Positions 32,441 through 39,464 of a stretch of DNA of 39,464 nt are shown one piece after another; the first letter of the stretch is position 1, and every line of letters starts with the position of its first letter. This DNA comes from an uncultured Clostridia bacterium (GTDB lineage: Bacteria; Bacillota; Clostridia; JAAYHZ01). The DNA is taken from positions 1 through 39,464 of the forward strand of contig CALCRE010000207.1 in NCBI GenBank assembly GCA_937894465.1, read 5' to 3'. The position numbers and the translations under genes are program-made. The notes beneath the pieces are model-generated. The model had not been told where the DNA came from. It did not search any database and was given only the letters and a program-made list of their open reading frames with translations.

Positions 32441-34147
32441 ATGAGATTAAAAGGAGCGGAAATCGTAGTGGAATGTTTGATAGAATTGGGTACCGATATT
32501 GTGTTCGGATATCCCGGCGGTGCTGTAATCCCCATTTACGATGCACTTTATGATAGACAAGATCGTATACAACATGTTTTAACCGCTCATGAGCAAGGTG
32601 CAAGCCATGCTGCCGACGGATATGCCCGAGTGACTAAAAAAACCGGAGTTTGTATTGCTACCAGCGGACCGGGAGCAACGAATCTGGTTACCGGAATTGC
32701 AACGGCATATATGGACTCGACACCTTTGGTGGCGATCACCGGAAATGTATCTACCGATTTATTGGGTAGAGACAGCTTTCAAGAAGTAGATATCATGGGA
32801 ATCACCATGCCGGTAACAAAGCATAATTACCAAGTAACCAATGCTGAGGATATAGCCAAAACCATCAGGGAAGCATTTATCATCAGCAAGACCGGGAGAC
32901 CGGGACCTGTGTTGATTGATATAACTAAAGATGCACTAATGAATGAATGTGAATTTGATACGACTTTTTCTGAGGAGAGATTGCATGAACTACAGGCTGC
33001 CATCGGAATTGACAAACAGAATCCTTTGATTGCGAAAGAGATCAATGAATCAGTGGATTATGCGATTCAACTGATTGAACAGGCAGAAAAACCCGCTATA
33101 TATGCAGGTGGCGGTGTCATTACATCCGGAGCCAAGGAAGAGCTTTTAGAATTCGCTGAAAGAATACAAGCTCCGGTATCCTGTTCTTTGATGGGAGTCA
33201 GTGCATTTCCCCATGATCATGAGCTGTATGCAGGTATGGTGGGTATGCATGGATCCAAAACCTCTAATATGGCTTTTACCGAATGTGATTTGCTTGTAGT
33301 ACTAGGTGCCCGCTTCAGTGATCGGGTTACCGGGAAAGTCAATGTGTTTGCACGGGGAGCCAAGGTATTACACATTGATATCGACCAGGCAGAGGTCAAT
33401 AAGAACATATCGGCTTATCACCATATCATTGATGATGTGAAAAGTGTTTTAGGCGAATTTAATAAGAAATTGGTTAAGCAGGGCCATAGCGAGTGGTTGC
33501 ACAAATTAAACAAATGGAAAAAGGAAGATCGAGCCTTACTTGAAGGAAAGCATGCTCCACGGGAAATGATCAGTAAAATGAGAGAGTTGTTCGAAGAAGA
33601 CGCTGTGATCGTCACTGATGTAGGTCAGCACCAAATGTGGACTGCACAATATTACAAATTCAGAAAAAATGACACCTTTGTAACATCCGGCGGCTTAGGA
33701 ACCATGGGATTCGGCCTAGGTGCCACCATCGGTTCGCAATTCGGTTCGAAGGGACAACGAGTGATCCTGATTACCGGTGATGGCAGCTTCCGAATGAATC
33801 TGAATGAAATGGCAACAGCAATACGATACAACCTGTCGATTATCATCGTATTGATGGACAATAATGCACTAGGAATGGTTCGTCAGTGGCAGGATTTATT
33901 CTATAACAGAAGATTTTCTGAAACAACGTTGCCGGAGGTGGACTTTACTGCGGTGGCCAAAGCTTTCGGATTGGACGCTTATCGTTTGGATTGCTGTGAT
34001 GACTTTGAAGAAATATTCAAGAAGGCTTTAAAGAGTGACAAACCGGTATTGATCCATTGTAAGATCAATCATGATACAATGGTATTGCCTATGGTGCCTC
34101 CGGGAAAAGCCATTGACAACATTATGATGAAGAAAGCGCAGATTTAA
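32441..34147 (+). CDS. ilvB: Acetolactate synthase, catalytic subunit
   Basis: 568 residues. ThDP enzyme: VFGYPGGAVIPIYDAL, HEQGASHAADGYAR (catalytic Glu), ATSGPGATNLVTG and the ThDP motif beginning TGDGSF and ending in the MDNNALGMVRQWQ region. It makes acetolactate from two pyruvates, or acetohydroxybutyrate from pyruvate and 2-oxobutyrate. ATG 32441 follows AAAGGAG. Its regulatory partner ilvN is the first gene of the same operon. Confidence 0.96.
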   Translation: MRLKGAEIVVECLIELGTDIVFGYPGGAVIPIYDALYDRQDRIQHVLTAHEQGASHAADGYARVTKKTGVCIATSGPGATNLVTGIATAYMDSTPLVAITGNVSTDLLGRDSFQEVDIMGITMPVTKHNYQVTNAEDIAKTIREAFIISKTGRPGPVLIDITKDALMNECEFDTTFSEERLHELQAAIGIDKQNPLIAKEINESVDYAIQLIEQAEKPAIYAGGGVITSGAKEELLEFAERIQAPVSCSLMGVSAFPHDHELYAGMVGMHGSKTSNMAFTECDLLVVLGARFSDRVTGKVNVFARGAKVLHIDIDQAEVNKNISAYHHIIDDVKSVLGEFNKKLVKQGHSEWLHKLNKWKKEDRALLEGKHAPREMISKMRELFEEDAVIVTDVGQHQMWTAQYYKFRKNDTFVTSGGLGTMGFGLGATIGSQFGSKGQRVILITGDGSFRMNLNEMATAIRYNLSIIIVLMDNNALGMVRQWQDLFYNRRFSETTLPEVDFTAVAKAFGLDAYRLDCCDDFEEIFKKALKSDKPVLIHCKINHDTMVLPMVPPGKAIDNIMMKKAQI

Positions 34148-34150
34148 GTT

Positions 34151-35239
34151 ATGAACAAAATCCATGTCATATACGGGGAAGACCCCTGTTGTATGACAGT
34201 GAAACTATTGAATGAAACCGCTCCTTTAAAAGGCTTGGACAAGAATATAAGTATTGGAATCAAACCCAACTTGGTGTGTCCTTCAAATGCTTCGGAAGGA
34301 GCGGTTACCCATCCGGAAATTGTAGAGGGTATTATCCGCTATTTAAAAGAACAAGGATTTTATCGAATCAAGATCATGGAAGGCTCTTGGATCGGGGAGG
34401 ATGACACCCAAACGGCTTTTGATGTTTGTGGATACAGATATTTGTCTGAGAAATATGATGTTCCCTTGATCGATTTGAAACAAGATCAGTTTACCTCATG
34501 CTCATATGAAGGATACCGGATCAATGTATGTAACGAAGTGTTGAATACGGATTACTTGATTAATGTCCCCTTAATAAAAGGTCATTGTCAAACAAAAATG
34601 ACTTGTGCTTTAAAAAATATGAAGGGTATCATACCGGACAGTGAAAAAAGAAGATTTCACACCATCGGCTTGCATAAGCCAATTGCGGTGTTGAATAAGC
34701 TGGTGAAACAACATTTGATCATTGCAGATGCCATTTGCCCTGATCCTTACTTTGAAGAAGGAGGACGTCCTCATCGGATGAATATGATCGCTCTAGGATA
34801 TGACCCGGTGTTGATGGATGTTTTTGCATCCGAGATTTTGGGTTATCAAAAAGAAGACATTCCTTACTTGATGATGGCTGGTGAAATGGGTATAGGCAGT
34901 TTCGGACCTTATGAAAAGAGTGAGTATGATGTGCAAAACAAGATAGTAGATATCATTGACCAACCGAAAGAAAAGTACTTGCATTTAATTGATGAATCCG
35001 GTGCTTGTTCGGCTTGCTACAGTAATCTGGTTTCGGCGTTGAAGCGGTTGGATGAGGAGGGATTGACCGAAAGAATTATAGAAAACATCTGTATCGGTCA
35101 GGATTATCGAGATTATCCCGGAGAGGCAGGGGTCGGAAACTGCACAATTGCATGTATGAAGAATGTACCCGGTTGCCCTCCGGAGCAAGATGAAATCTAT
35201 ATTTTCATAAAGGATCTGATCAGAGGATCATTGGATTAA
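34151..35239 (+). CDS. DUF362 domain protein
   Basis: 362 residues, matching the DUF362 family: GIKPNLVCPSNASEGAVTHPEIVEGIIRYL at the start (about 36-65), PLIKGHCQTKMTCALKNMKG in the middle and DPVLMDVFASEILG later. The C-terminal third is Cys-rich (ACSACY, then GNCTIACMKNVPGCPP), which may bind a metal or Fe-S cluster. The function of the family is unknown. It starts 3 bases after ilvB without a clear ribosome site, so it is probably coupled to ilvB. Its stop overlaps that of the opposing DUF1667 gene by 4 bases. Confidence 0.82.
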   Translation: MNKIHVIYGEDPCCMTVKLLNETAPLKGLDKNISIGIKPNLVCPSNASEGAVTHPEIVEGIIRYLKEQGFYRIKIMEGSWIGEDDTQTAFDVCGYRYLSEKYDVPLIDLKQDQFTSCSYEGYRINVCNEVLNTDYLINVPLIKGHCQTKMTCALKNMKGIIPDSEKRRFHTIGLHKPIAVLNKLVKQHLIIADAICPDPYFEEGGRPHRMNMIALGYDPVLMDVFASEILGYQKEDIPYLMMAGEMGIGSFGPYEKSEYDVQNKIVDIIDQPKEKYLHLIDESGACSACYSNLVSALKRLDEEGLTERIIENICIGQDYRDYPGEAGVGNCTIACMKNVPGCPPEQDEIYIFIKDLIRGSLD

Positions 35240-35595
35240 AGCAAGTCTTTTGTAGCAACTACATCTATTCCGGTACCTAATATGTCAGAGCAGATTTTAT
35301 CGCCGGTTTTGACAGGCGCCGTATATGTGTTCTTTCTAAGCTGTGTCACAGCATCTCGCAGCAAGTGCAAAGGGATTTCCCCGTCGGTTTTTACCGGCAG
35401 AGGAAGGATCCCCTTTTCTGTTTTGCATAAAACAGTGGATGTCAATACACGATTAGAACAGATAAACTCCGATTGGACATAAAATTTTCCTTTGCTGCAT
35501 TTATTACCGGAAATTCCTTTGATGTTTTGCCCATCGTGCTTTACGGTGACGGAACATCCTACCGGGCATTGAATACAAATGATTTGTTTTTCCAT
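35236..35595 (-). CDS. DUF1667 domain protein of the glycerol-3-phosphate cluster
   Basis: 119 residues. The N-terminus carries CIQCPVGC and a further Cys in GNKCSKG, followed by the late SNRVLTSTV motif, as in DUF1667 proteins. These are regularly encoded beside GlpA-like dehydrogenases and an FAD/NAD oxidoreductase in Clostridia and may act as a small metal- or Fe-S-binding electron carrier (inference). ATG 35595 follows GAGGCG, 3 bases after the phosphatase gene. Last gene of its operon; no terminator lies between it and the opposing gene. Confidence 0.88.
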   Translation of the reverse strand: MEKQIICIQCPVGCSVTVKHDGQNIKGISGNKCSKGKFYVQSEFICSNRVLTSTVLCKTEKGILPLPVKTDGEIPLHLLRDAVTQLRKNTYTAPVKTGDKICSDILGTGIDVVATKDLL

Positions 35596-35598
35596 GAT

Positions 35599-36399
35599 TC
35601 ACGCCTCTTTCTTCATGATGATTGCAAGATCGGCTATAGAATCAAATACATAGTCCGGTTTAATATCGGTACTTGCCAAATCCTCACGACTTGTGGCACC
35701 GGTCAGCATTAAAACCGAGGTGACTTGATGGTATACACCCAAAGCAATGTCAGTGGCCAAACGATCTCCCACTACTGCAATGTCCTCTTTTTGAAGGCCT
35801 GTGGTATGCAAAATGGCTTGGATGGTTTCGTTATGGGGTTTGCCTAAATATTTGGGGGATTTTTCAGTGGATGATTGGATCATTGCGCACATGGCTCCGC
35901 AATCCGGTAGATATCCTTTTTCCACCGGACAGTTGACATCAGGGTGGGTGGCAATGAACTCAGCGCCATTTCTTATGAAATGACACATCTTATCGATCTT
36001 CTCATAAGTTAGAGTCAAATCAAAACCAATCACCACAATATCCGGATTCTCATCTGTCAACCGTATGCCGTTTTCTTGAAATGATTTTTCAAGAGCAGGG
36101 GTTCCGGATAAATAGACTGACTGCCCGGGACGATTGCTTTTTAGAAAATCGATTGTTACATCTCCGGATGTCATGATTTTCTCCCGAGGTGTACCAAAAC
36201 CCAATCGGTTTAGTTTTTCCACGTACATGGATGAATTCCTAGAGGAATTGTTGGTAAAAAACAAATAGTCTTTTCCTTGTGTCTTTAATGTATTGATAAA
36301 GTCAATAGCTCCCGGGATCACGGTCTCTTCTAAGTAAATGGTTCCGTCCATATCCAGTACAAACAATTTTTTATTCTTCAATTCTTTATAATCTCTCAC
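35599..36399 (-). CDS. HAD-IIA family phosphatase (NagD/phosphoglycolate phosphatase-like)
   Basis: 266 residues. HAD motifs: LDMDGTIYLEETV (nucleophile Asp), TNNSSRN (motif II), the C2 cap (about 85-185), then GKPHNETI and VVGDRLATDIALG (motifs III/IV). Members dephosphorylate small phosphates such as p-nitrophenyl phosphate, UMP, 2-phosphoglycolate or glycerol-3-phosphate. Lying between two genes of a glycerol-3-phosphate oxidation set, it may act on glycerol-3-phosphate or a damaged by-product; this is inference. Start is GTG 36399 with AGGAG 7 bases before it. Confidence 0.88.
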   Translation of the reverse strand: MRDYKELKNKKLFVLDMDGTIYLEETVIPGAIDFINTLKTQGKDYLFFTNNSSRNSSMYVEKLNRLGFGTPREKIMTSGDVTIDFLKSNRPGQSVYLSGTPALEKSFQENGIRLTDENPDIVVIGFDLTLTYEKIDKMCHFIRNGAEFIATHPDVNCPVEKGYLPDCGAMCAMIQSSTEKSPKYLGKPHNETIQAILHTTGLQKEDIAVVGDRLATDIALGVYHQVTSVLMLTGATSREDLASTDIKPDYVFDSIADLAIIMKKEA

Positions 36400-36426
36400 T
36401 TGATACTCCTTTTTCTTCTTTGAATT

Positions 36427-37683
36427 TCATTCCGACACACTAACGGTGATCGATCCTTTTTCCAAAATGGTTCTGACCCGTTCCTTAGAAAGGGTGATTC
36501 TTTCAGATTCACCTGGGGTACAACGTTGTCTTTTGGCGGCCATTAATTGAATGTCGTCGCAATATATGGATATTCTACAATCATTCATGGGTTTTGTCAC
36601 CCGAAACATTACGGTTACAGGTTCAATAGATTCCTTAGTAATGTAACCAGGCACAATGTATCGCACGTTCTCACCGCATTTCAACGGGATTTTCTCCTGT
36701 TGCGGCAGCTTCTCTTTTAACACGAACTCTGCTGCTCGTTCTCCGGCTAAAGTACTTTCTTCGGATACATAATCCACCAAATCATGAACATGTAAGCAAT
36801 TTCCACAAGAAAAGATCCCGGGTTTATCCGTCATTAAGTTATTATCAATCATAGGTCCCCCGGTGAATTGATTCATGGTCATGTTGACACCAAAGATGAT
36901 ATCATTTTCCGGGATAAGGCCTACAGAGAGAATAAGTGTGTCACATTCCATGATTTCCTCACTTCCCGGGATAGGCTTCAGGTTTTGATCCAATCGTGAT
37001 ATCTCCACACCTTCTATCCGTTTGTCCCCTAATATCCTTGTTACAGTGTGACTGAGTTTCAAAGGGATGTTGAAATCATTCAAGCATTGAACTACATTAC
37101 GGGTTAAACCGGAACTGTATGGCATCATTTCACATACTGCCTTTACATTGGCACCTTCTAATGTCATCCTTCTGGCCATGATCAGACCGATATCTCCGGA
37201 TCCTAATATGACGATGTTTTTCCCAGGCAGTTTCCCTTCCATATTCACAAGCTTTTGCACCGTACCGGCAGTATAGATTCCGGCCGGCCGGCTTCCGGGA
37301 ATATTCAATGCACCGCGAGGTCTTTCTCTGCAACCCATAGCCAAAACGATGGCTTTTGCCTGTACTTTATAAGCACCTCTATCTTCATTGACAAGGGTGA
37401 TGGCCAAATCATCGGATATATTCGTCACCATATGATTGAGCCTAATATCCACTTGGGTCTTCTTTATTTCATCAATATATCTTCCGGCATATTCCGGACC
37501 GGTCAACCGAGTTTTGAATTTATGAAGGCCGAAGCCGTCATGTATGCATTGGTTAAGAATACCGCCTAATTCTTTGTCTCGCTCAAACAGAATAATATCT
37601 TTGATACCTTTATTATGCGCTGCAATGGCTGCAGCCAAGCCGGCAGGTCCTCCTCCGATAATGGCAATATTAGTTTTTATCAT
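36427..37683 (-). CDS. FAD-dependent NAD(P) oxidoreductase, partner of GlpA-like dehydrogenase
   Basis: 418 residues. Two Rossmann sites: IIGGGPAGLAAAIAAHNKG at the N-terminus and VILGSGDIGLIMARRM near 155. The CIHDGFGLHKF segment at about 46-56 and the GCRERPRGALNIPGSRP region are typical of the family. It probably passes electrons from glycerol-3-phosphate oxidation to NAD+ or another acceptor together with the GlpA-like and DUF1667 proteins. ATG 37683 overlaps the glpA-like stop (ATGA). Confidence 0.88.
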   Translation of the reverse strand: MIKTNIAIIGGGPAGLAAAIAAHNKGIKDIILFERDKELGGILNQCIHDGFGLHKFKTRLTGPEYAGRYIDEIKKTQVDIRLNHMVTNISDDLAITLVNEDRGAYKVQAKAIVLAMGCRERPRGALNIPGSRPAGIYTAGTVQKLVNMEGKLPGKNIVILGSGDIGLIMARRMTLEGANVKAVCEMMPYSSGLTRNVVQCLNDFNIPLKLSHTVTRILGDKRIEGVEISRLDQNLKPIPGSEEIMECDTLILSVGLIPENDIIFGVNMTMNQFTGGPMIDNNLMTDKPGIFSCGNCLHVHDLVDYVSEESTLAGERAAEFVLKEKLPQQEKIPLKCGENVRYIVPGYITKESIEPVTVMFRVTKPMNDCRISIYCDDIQLMAAKRQRCTPGESERITLSKERVRTILEKGSITVSVSE

Positions 37684-39113
37684 TCGTCATTCCTCCTTAA
37701 AATGTTGGACCCGGGCTCGTTTTTACATACCTCATAAGGTGAAATATCCAATTCCCTTGATAAAATTTCCAGGACCCTTGGCATGCAAAAACCACCTTGG
37801 CACCTGCCCATACCGGCTCGAACCCTTCTTTTCACACCGTCAATGGTGGTCGCTCCTGCCTGTCGATGTATGCTGTCTACAATTTCTCCTTCGGTCACTG
37901 ATTCACATCTGCAAACGATCTTGCCATATAGCTTGTTTTCTTGGATCAGCTTGTTTTGTTCTTCCGGAGGTAATTCCATAATCTTAGGAATTCCTTTTCG
38001 AATTCTTGTGGCTTGAGGGTTAGATTTCAAATTCACACCTTTGTCTTTTATTATCTCAACTATATAGTTAGCAATTGCCGGTGCCGATGTTAAGCCCGGG
38101 GATTCAATTCCTGCTACATGAAAGACCCCTTCGGCATGATCTGATTCTTTTATGATGAAATCATCACCGGAAGGAGCGGCTCGTATTCCGCTAAAGGATG
38201 TAATGGTCTTTTTTAATTGTAGACCGGGTACGGCGATAAAAGCACCTCGAATGACTTCTTGCAACCCTTCATTGGTGGTTTGGGTGTCTTCTTTTTGTTC
38301 TATAAAGGAAGCCGTAGGGCCTAATAAAAGGTTTCCGTCAACAGTGGGGGTGACAAGAATTCCTTTTCCCTTGTTAGAAGGTGGCTGGAAAATCACGGTA
38401 TTAACCCATGCACCTTCTGTTTTATCCAATACTATATATTCTCCCCGTCGCGGCTTAATGGTAAAGTCATCATCAGACACCATGCGAGCGATTTTGTCGG
38501 CAAATACTCCCGCGCAATTGATTACATAATGGGCTTGAATGGTTTGTGTAGCAGACTTGACCTCAAAAAATCCATCTTTTTTATCTATGTCAATCACTTC
38601 AAAATTAAGTTTTAAATCTGCTCCGTTGGTTACTGCGTTTTCAGCAGCTGCAATTGTTAATTGATAAGGGCAAACAATCCCGGCTGTCTGTGCATGCAGT
38701 GCACCTTTTATACTTGGGTGAATGTTGGGCTCTAACACACGGGTTTGCTCCGGATTCAAAAGTGACAAATCGGGAACCCGGTTTTCCAAACCTCTTTGGT
38801 AGAGCTTTTGTATGGCCGTTAACCCTTCCGAATCAAAGGCCGCAACAATGGAACCGCATTGTTTAAACGGCACATCCAACTCCTTTGTTGTTTGCTCCAT
38901 CAAAGCGCAACCTAAAACATTCATTTTTGCTTTTAAGGAGCCGGGTTCAGCATCATAGCCTGCATGCACAATGCCGCTATTGGCCTTGCTTGCTCCTGTA
39001 GATACATCATGGGCTTTGTCTATCAAGCAAATGTTTGTTTGATACATGGACAACTCCCGTGCAATCATGGAACCGATTACCCCTGCACCGATTATTGCAA
39101 AATCATAGATCAT
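37680..39113 (-). CDS. glpA: Glycerol-3-phosphate dehydrogenase-like FAD protein with BFD Fe-S domain
   Basis: 477 residues. DAO-type FAD domain: MIYDFAIIGAGVIGSMIARE, DVSTGASKANSGIVHAGYD and late SFSGIRAAPSGDDFII. The C-terminus is a BFD-like [2Fe-2S] domain with C-R-C-E-S-V-T and C-Q-G-G-F-C (about 400-450). The layout matches GlpA of anaerobes; the sn-glycerol-3-phosphate substrate is assumed from family and neighbours. Start ATG 39113 follows GGAGG; a 490-residue in-frame version from 39152 would begin inside the leader terminator and is rejected. No glpF, glpK or glpP is in the window. Confidence 0.85.
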   Translation of the reverse strand: MIYDFAIIGAGVIGSMIARELSMYQTNICLIDKAHDVSTGASKANSGIVHAGYDAEPGSLKAKMNVLGCALMEQTTKELDVPFKQCGSIVAAFDSEGLTAIQKLYQRGLENRVPDLSLLNPEQTRVLEPNIHPSIKGALHAQTAGIVCPYQLTIAAAENAVTNGADLKLNFEVIDIDKKDGFFEVKSATQTIQAHYVINCAGVFADKIARMVSDDDFTIKPRRGEYIVLDKTEGAWVNTVIFQPPSNKGKGILVTPTVDGNLLLGPTASFIEQKEDTQTTNEGLQEVIRGAFIAVPGLQLKKTITSFSGIRAAPSGDDFIIKESDHAEGVFHVAGIESPGLTSAPAIANYIVEIIKDKGVNLKSNPQATRIRKGIPKIMELPPEEQNKLIQENKLYGKIVCRCESVTEGEIVDSIHRQAGATTIDGVKRRVRAGMGRCQGGFCMPRVLEILSRELDISPYEVCKNEPGSNILRRNDE

Positions 39114-39188
39114 GAAAACCTCCAAACTAATATCAAAAAACAAATGCACCAAATAGCCCCAGTGTATGAGGCCTTTTGGTGCATCTCC
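39114..39188 (-). CDS. Possible 24-codon upstream ORF in the glpA leader
   Basis: On the minus strand an ATG at about 39186 has GGAG 8 bases upstream and opens 24 codons (MHQKASYTGAIWCICFLILV...). Its TGA overlaps the glpA ATG region, allowing coupling. It runs through the leader terminator. It may be chance. Confidence 0.25.
39133..39184 (-). terminator. Leader terminator upstream of glpA
   Basis: Ten-bp stem ATGCACCAAA / TTTGGTGCAT (39184-39175 with 39153-39144) with an inner GGCC-rich part, followed on the minus strand by TTGTTTTTTGATA. It lies between the glpA promoter and the glpA start, so it must be bypassed for expression. This is the arrangement of glp leaders controlled by the antiterminator GlpP in Bacillus. 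Confidence 0.75.
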
Positions 39189-39222
39189 TAATCTCCATGC
39201 AAAAAATTCAATTGGTATGTTT

Positions 39223-39251
39223 ATTATATACCCAAATTAGGTTTATGACAA
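39223..39251 (-). promoter_or_regulatory. Promoter of the glycerol-3-phosphate operon
   Basis: On the minus strand TTGTCA (39251-39246), a 17-base spacer and consensus TATAAT (39228-39223). Transcript start near 39216, giving a leader of about 100 bases to ATG 39113 that contains the terminator. Confidence 0.8.
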
Positions 39252-39464
39252 TGATAAATTGTGAAGATGATAGTGTTAAAGTTTTGAAGAGTCAAATTTA
39301 TTCTATCGATACTAATCCTGTTGACATTCGGGTTCCACGACAATACTTGCTCAATTGGCATAGTGTATGAGTATACAATTAATCCTAAAGAAATCATATG
39401 AATATTGGGGCAGTTTTGAAGAGCGAGCGTGAAATATAGAGCAAATCGGCGTTTTCAAGCGTAG
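39252..39464. other. End of window, no gene recognised
   Basis: Only short frames are present. A plus-strand frame of about 40 codons (MTMINCEDDSVKVLKSQIYS onward, ending 39370) has no ribosome site and overlaps the glpA promoter. No tRNA, terminator or mobile element end was seen. Confidence 0.4.

Noticed and set aside
39176..39370. 64-codon plus-strand ORF at the window end
   Set aside because: No ribosome site, overlaps the glpA promoter and leader hairpin, and no recognisable family.

Overview
The window reads as chromosomal DNA of a low-to-moderate-GC, anaerobic, endospore-forming Firmicute, most likely class Clostridia. Evidence: a GerA-type germinant receptor operon, FabK instead of FabI as enoyl-ACP reductase, a FapR-like operator before the fatty-acid genes, a T-box before the branched-chain amino acid genes, strong AGGAGG ribosome sites, and a GlpA-type dehydrogenase with a BFD iron-sulfur tail next to a DUF1667 gene. 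No species is named. No insertion sequence, prophage or CRISPR array was seen; almost everything is core metabolism, and the novelty lies mainly in the control regions.

Layout. 1-83: 3' part of tRNA-Ser(GCU), then a hairpin. 252-3282: an NAD-dependent epimerase-like protein (+) convergent with a YyaL/DUF255 thioredoxin-domain protein (-). 3533-4797: a small orphan protein, a stretch of probable decayed coding DNA, and the biotin transporter BioY. 4944-9113: a germinant receptor operon in the order small lipoprotein - B - A - C - small membrane protein. 9274-10868: a leader with a 38-codon upstream ORF, then the Mg2+ transporter MgtE. 10959-12116 (-): an AI-2E family permease.

12230-19086 (+): an aromatic amino acid operon, aroF-aroB-aroA-aroC-pheA-aroE-aroQ. 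It is preceded by a strong promoter and a 39-codon leader peptide containing 10 Phe codons, followed by mutually exclusive antiterminator and terminator hairpins. This is a classical ribosome-mediated Phe attenuator, not the T-box or TRAP control usual in Firmicutes. 19164-23877 (-): the fatty-acid operon fabH-acpP-fabK-fabG-fabF-fabZ, with a FapR-like operator just downstream of its promoter. 24030-24225 (-): a possible independent RNA with its own terminator.

24259-35239 (+): a branched-chain amino acid operon, ilvN-ilvC-cimA-leuC-leuD-leuB-ilvD-ilvB plus a DUF362 gene, behind an Ile-type (AUC) T-box whose antiterminator is divergent. CimA with LeuCD and LeuB makes 2-oxobutyrate from pyruvate and acetyl-CoA, so isoleucine can be made without threonine; no leuA is present here. 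35236-39113 (-): a glycerol-3-phosphate oxidation cluster (GlpA-like dehydrogenase, FAD/NAD oxidoreductase, HAD phosphatase, DUF1667 protein), with a terminator inside its leader that suggests antitermination control.

All calls come from reading the sequence; no database search, folding or alignment program was run.
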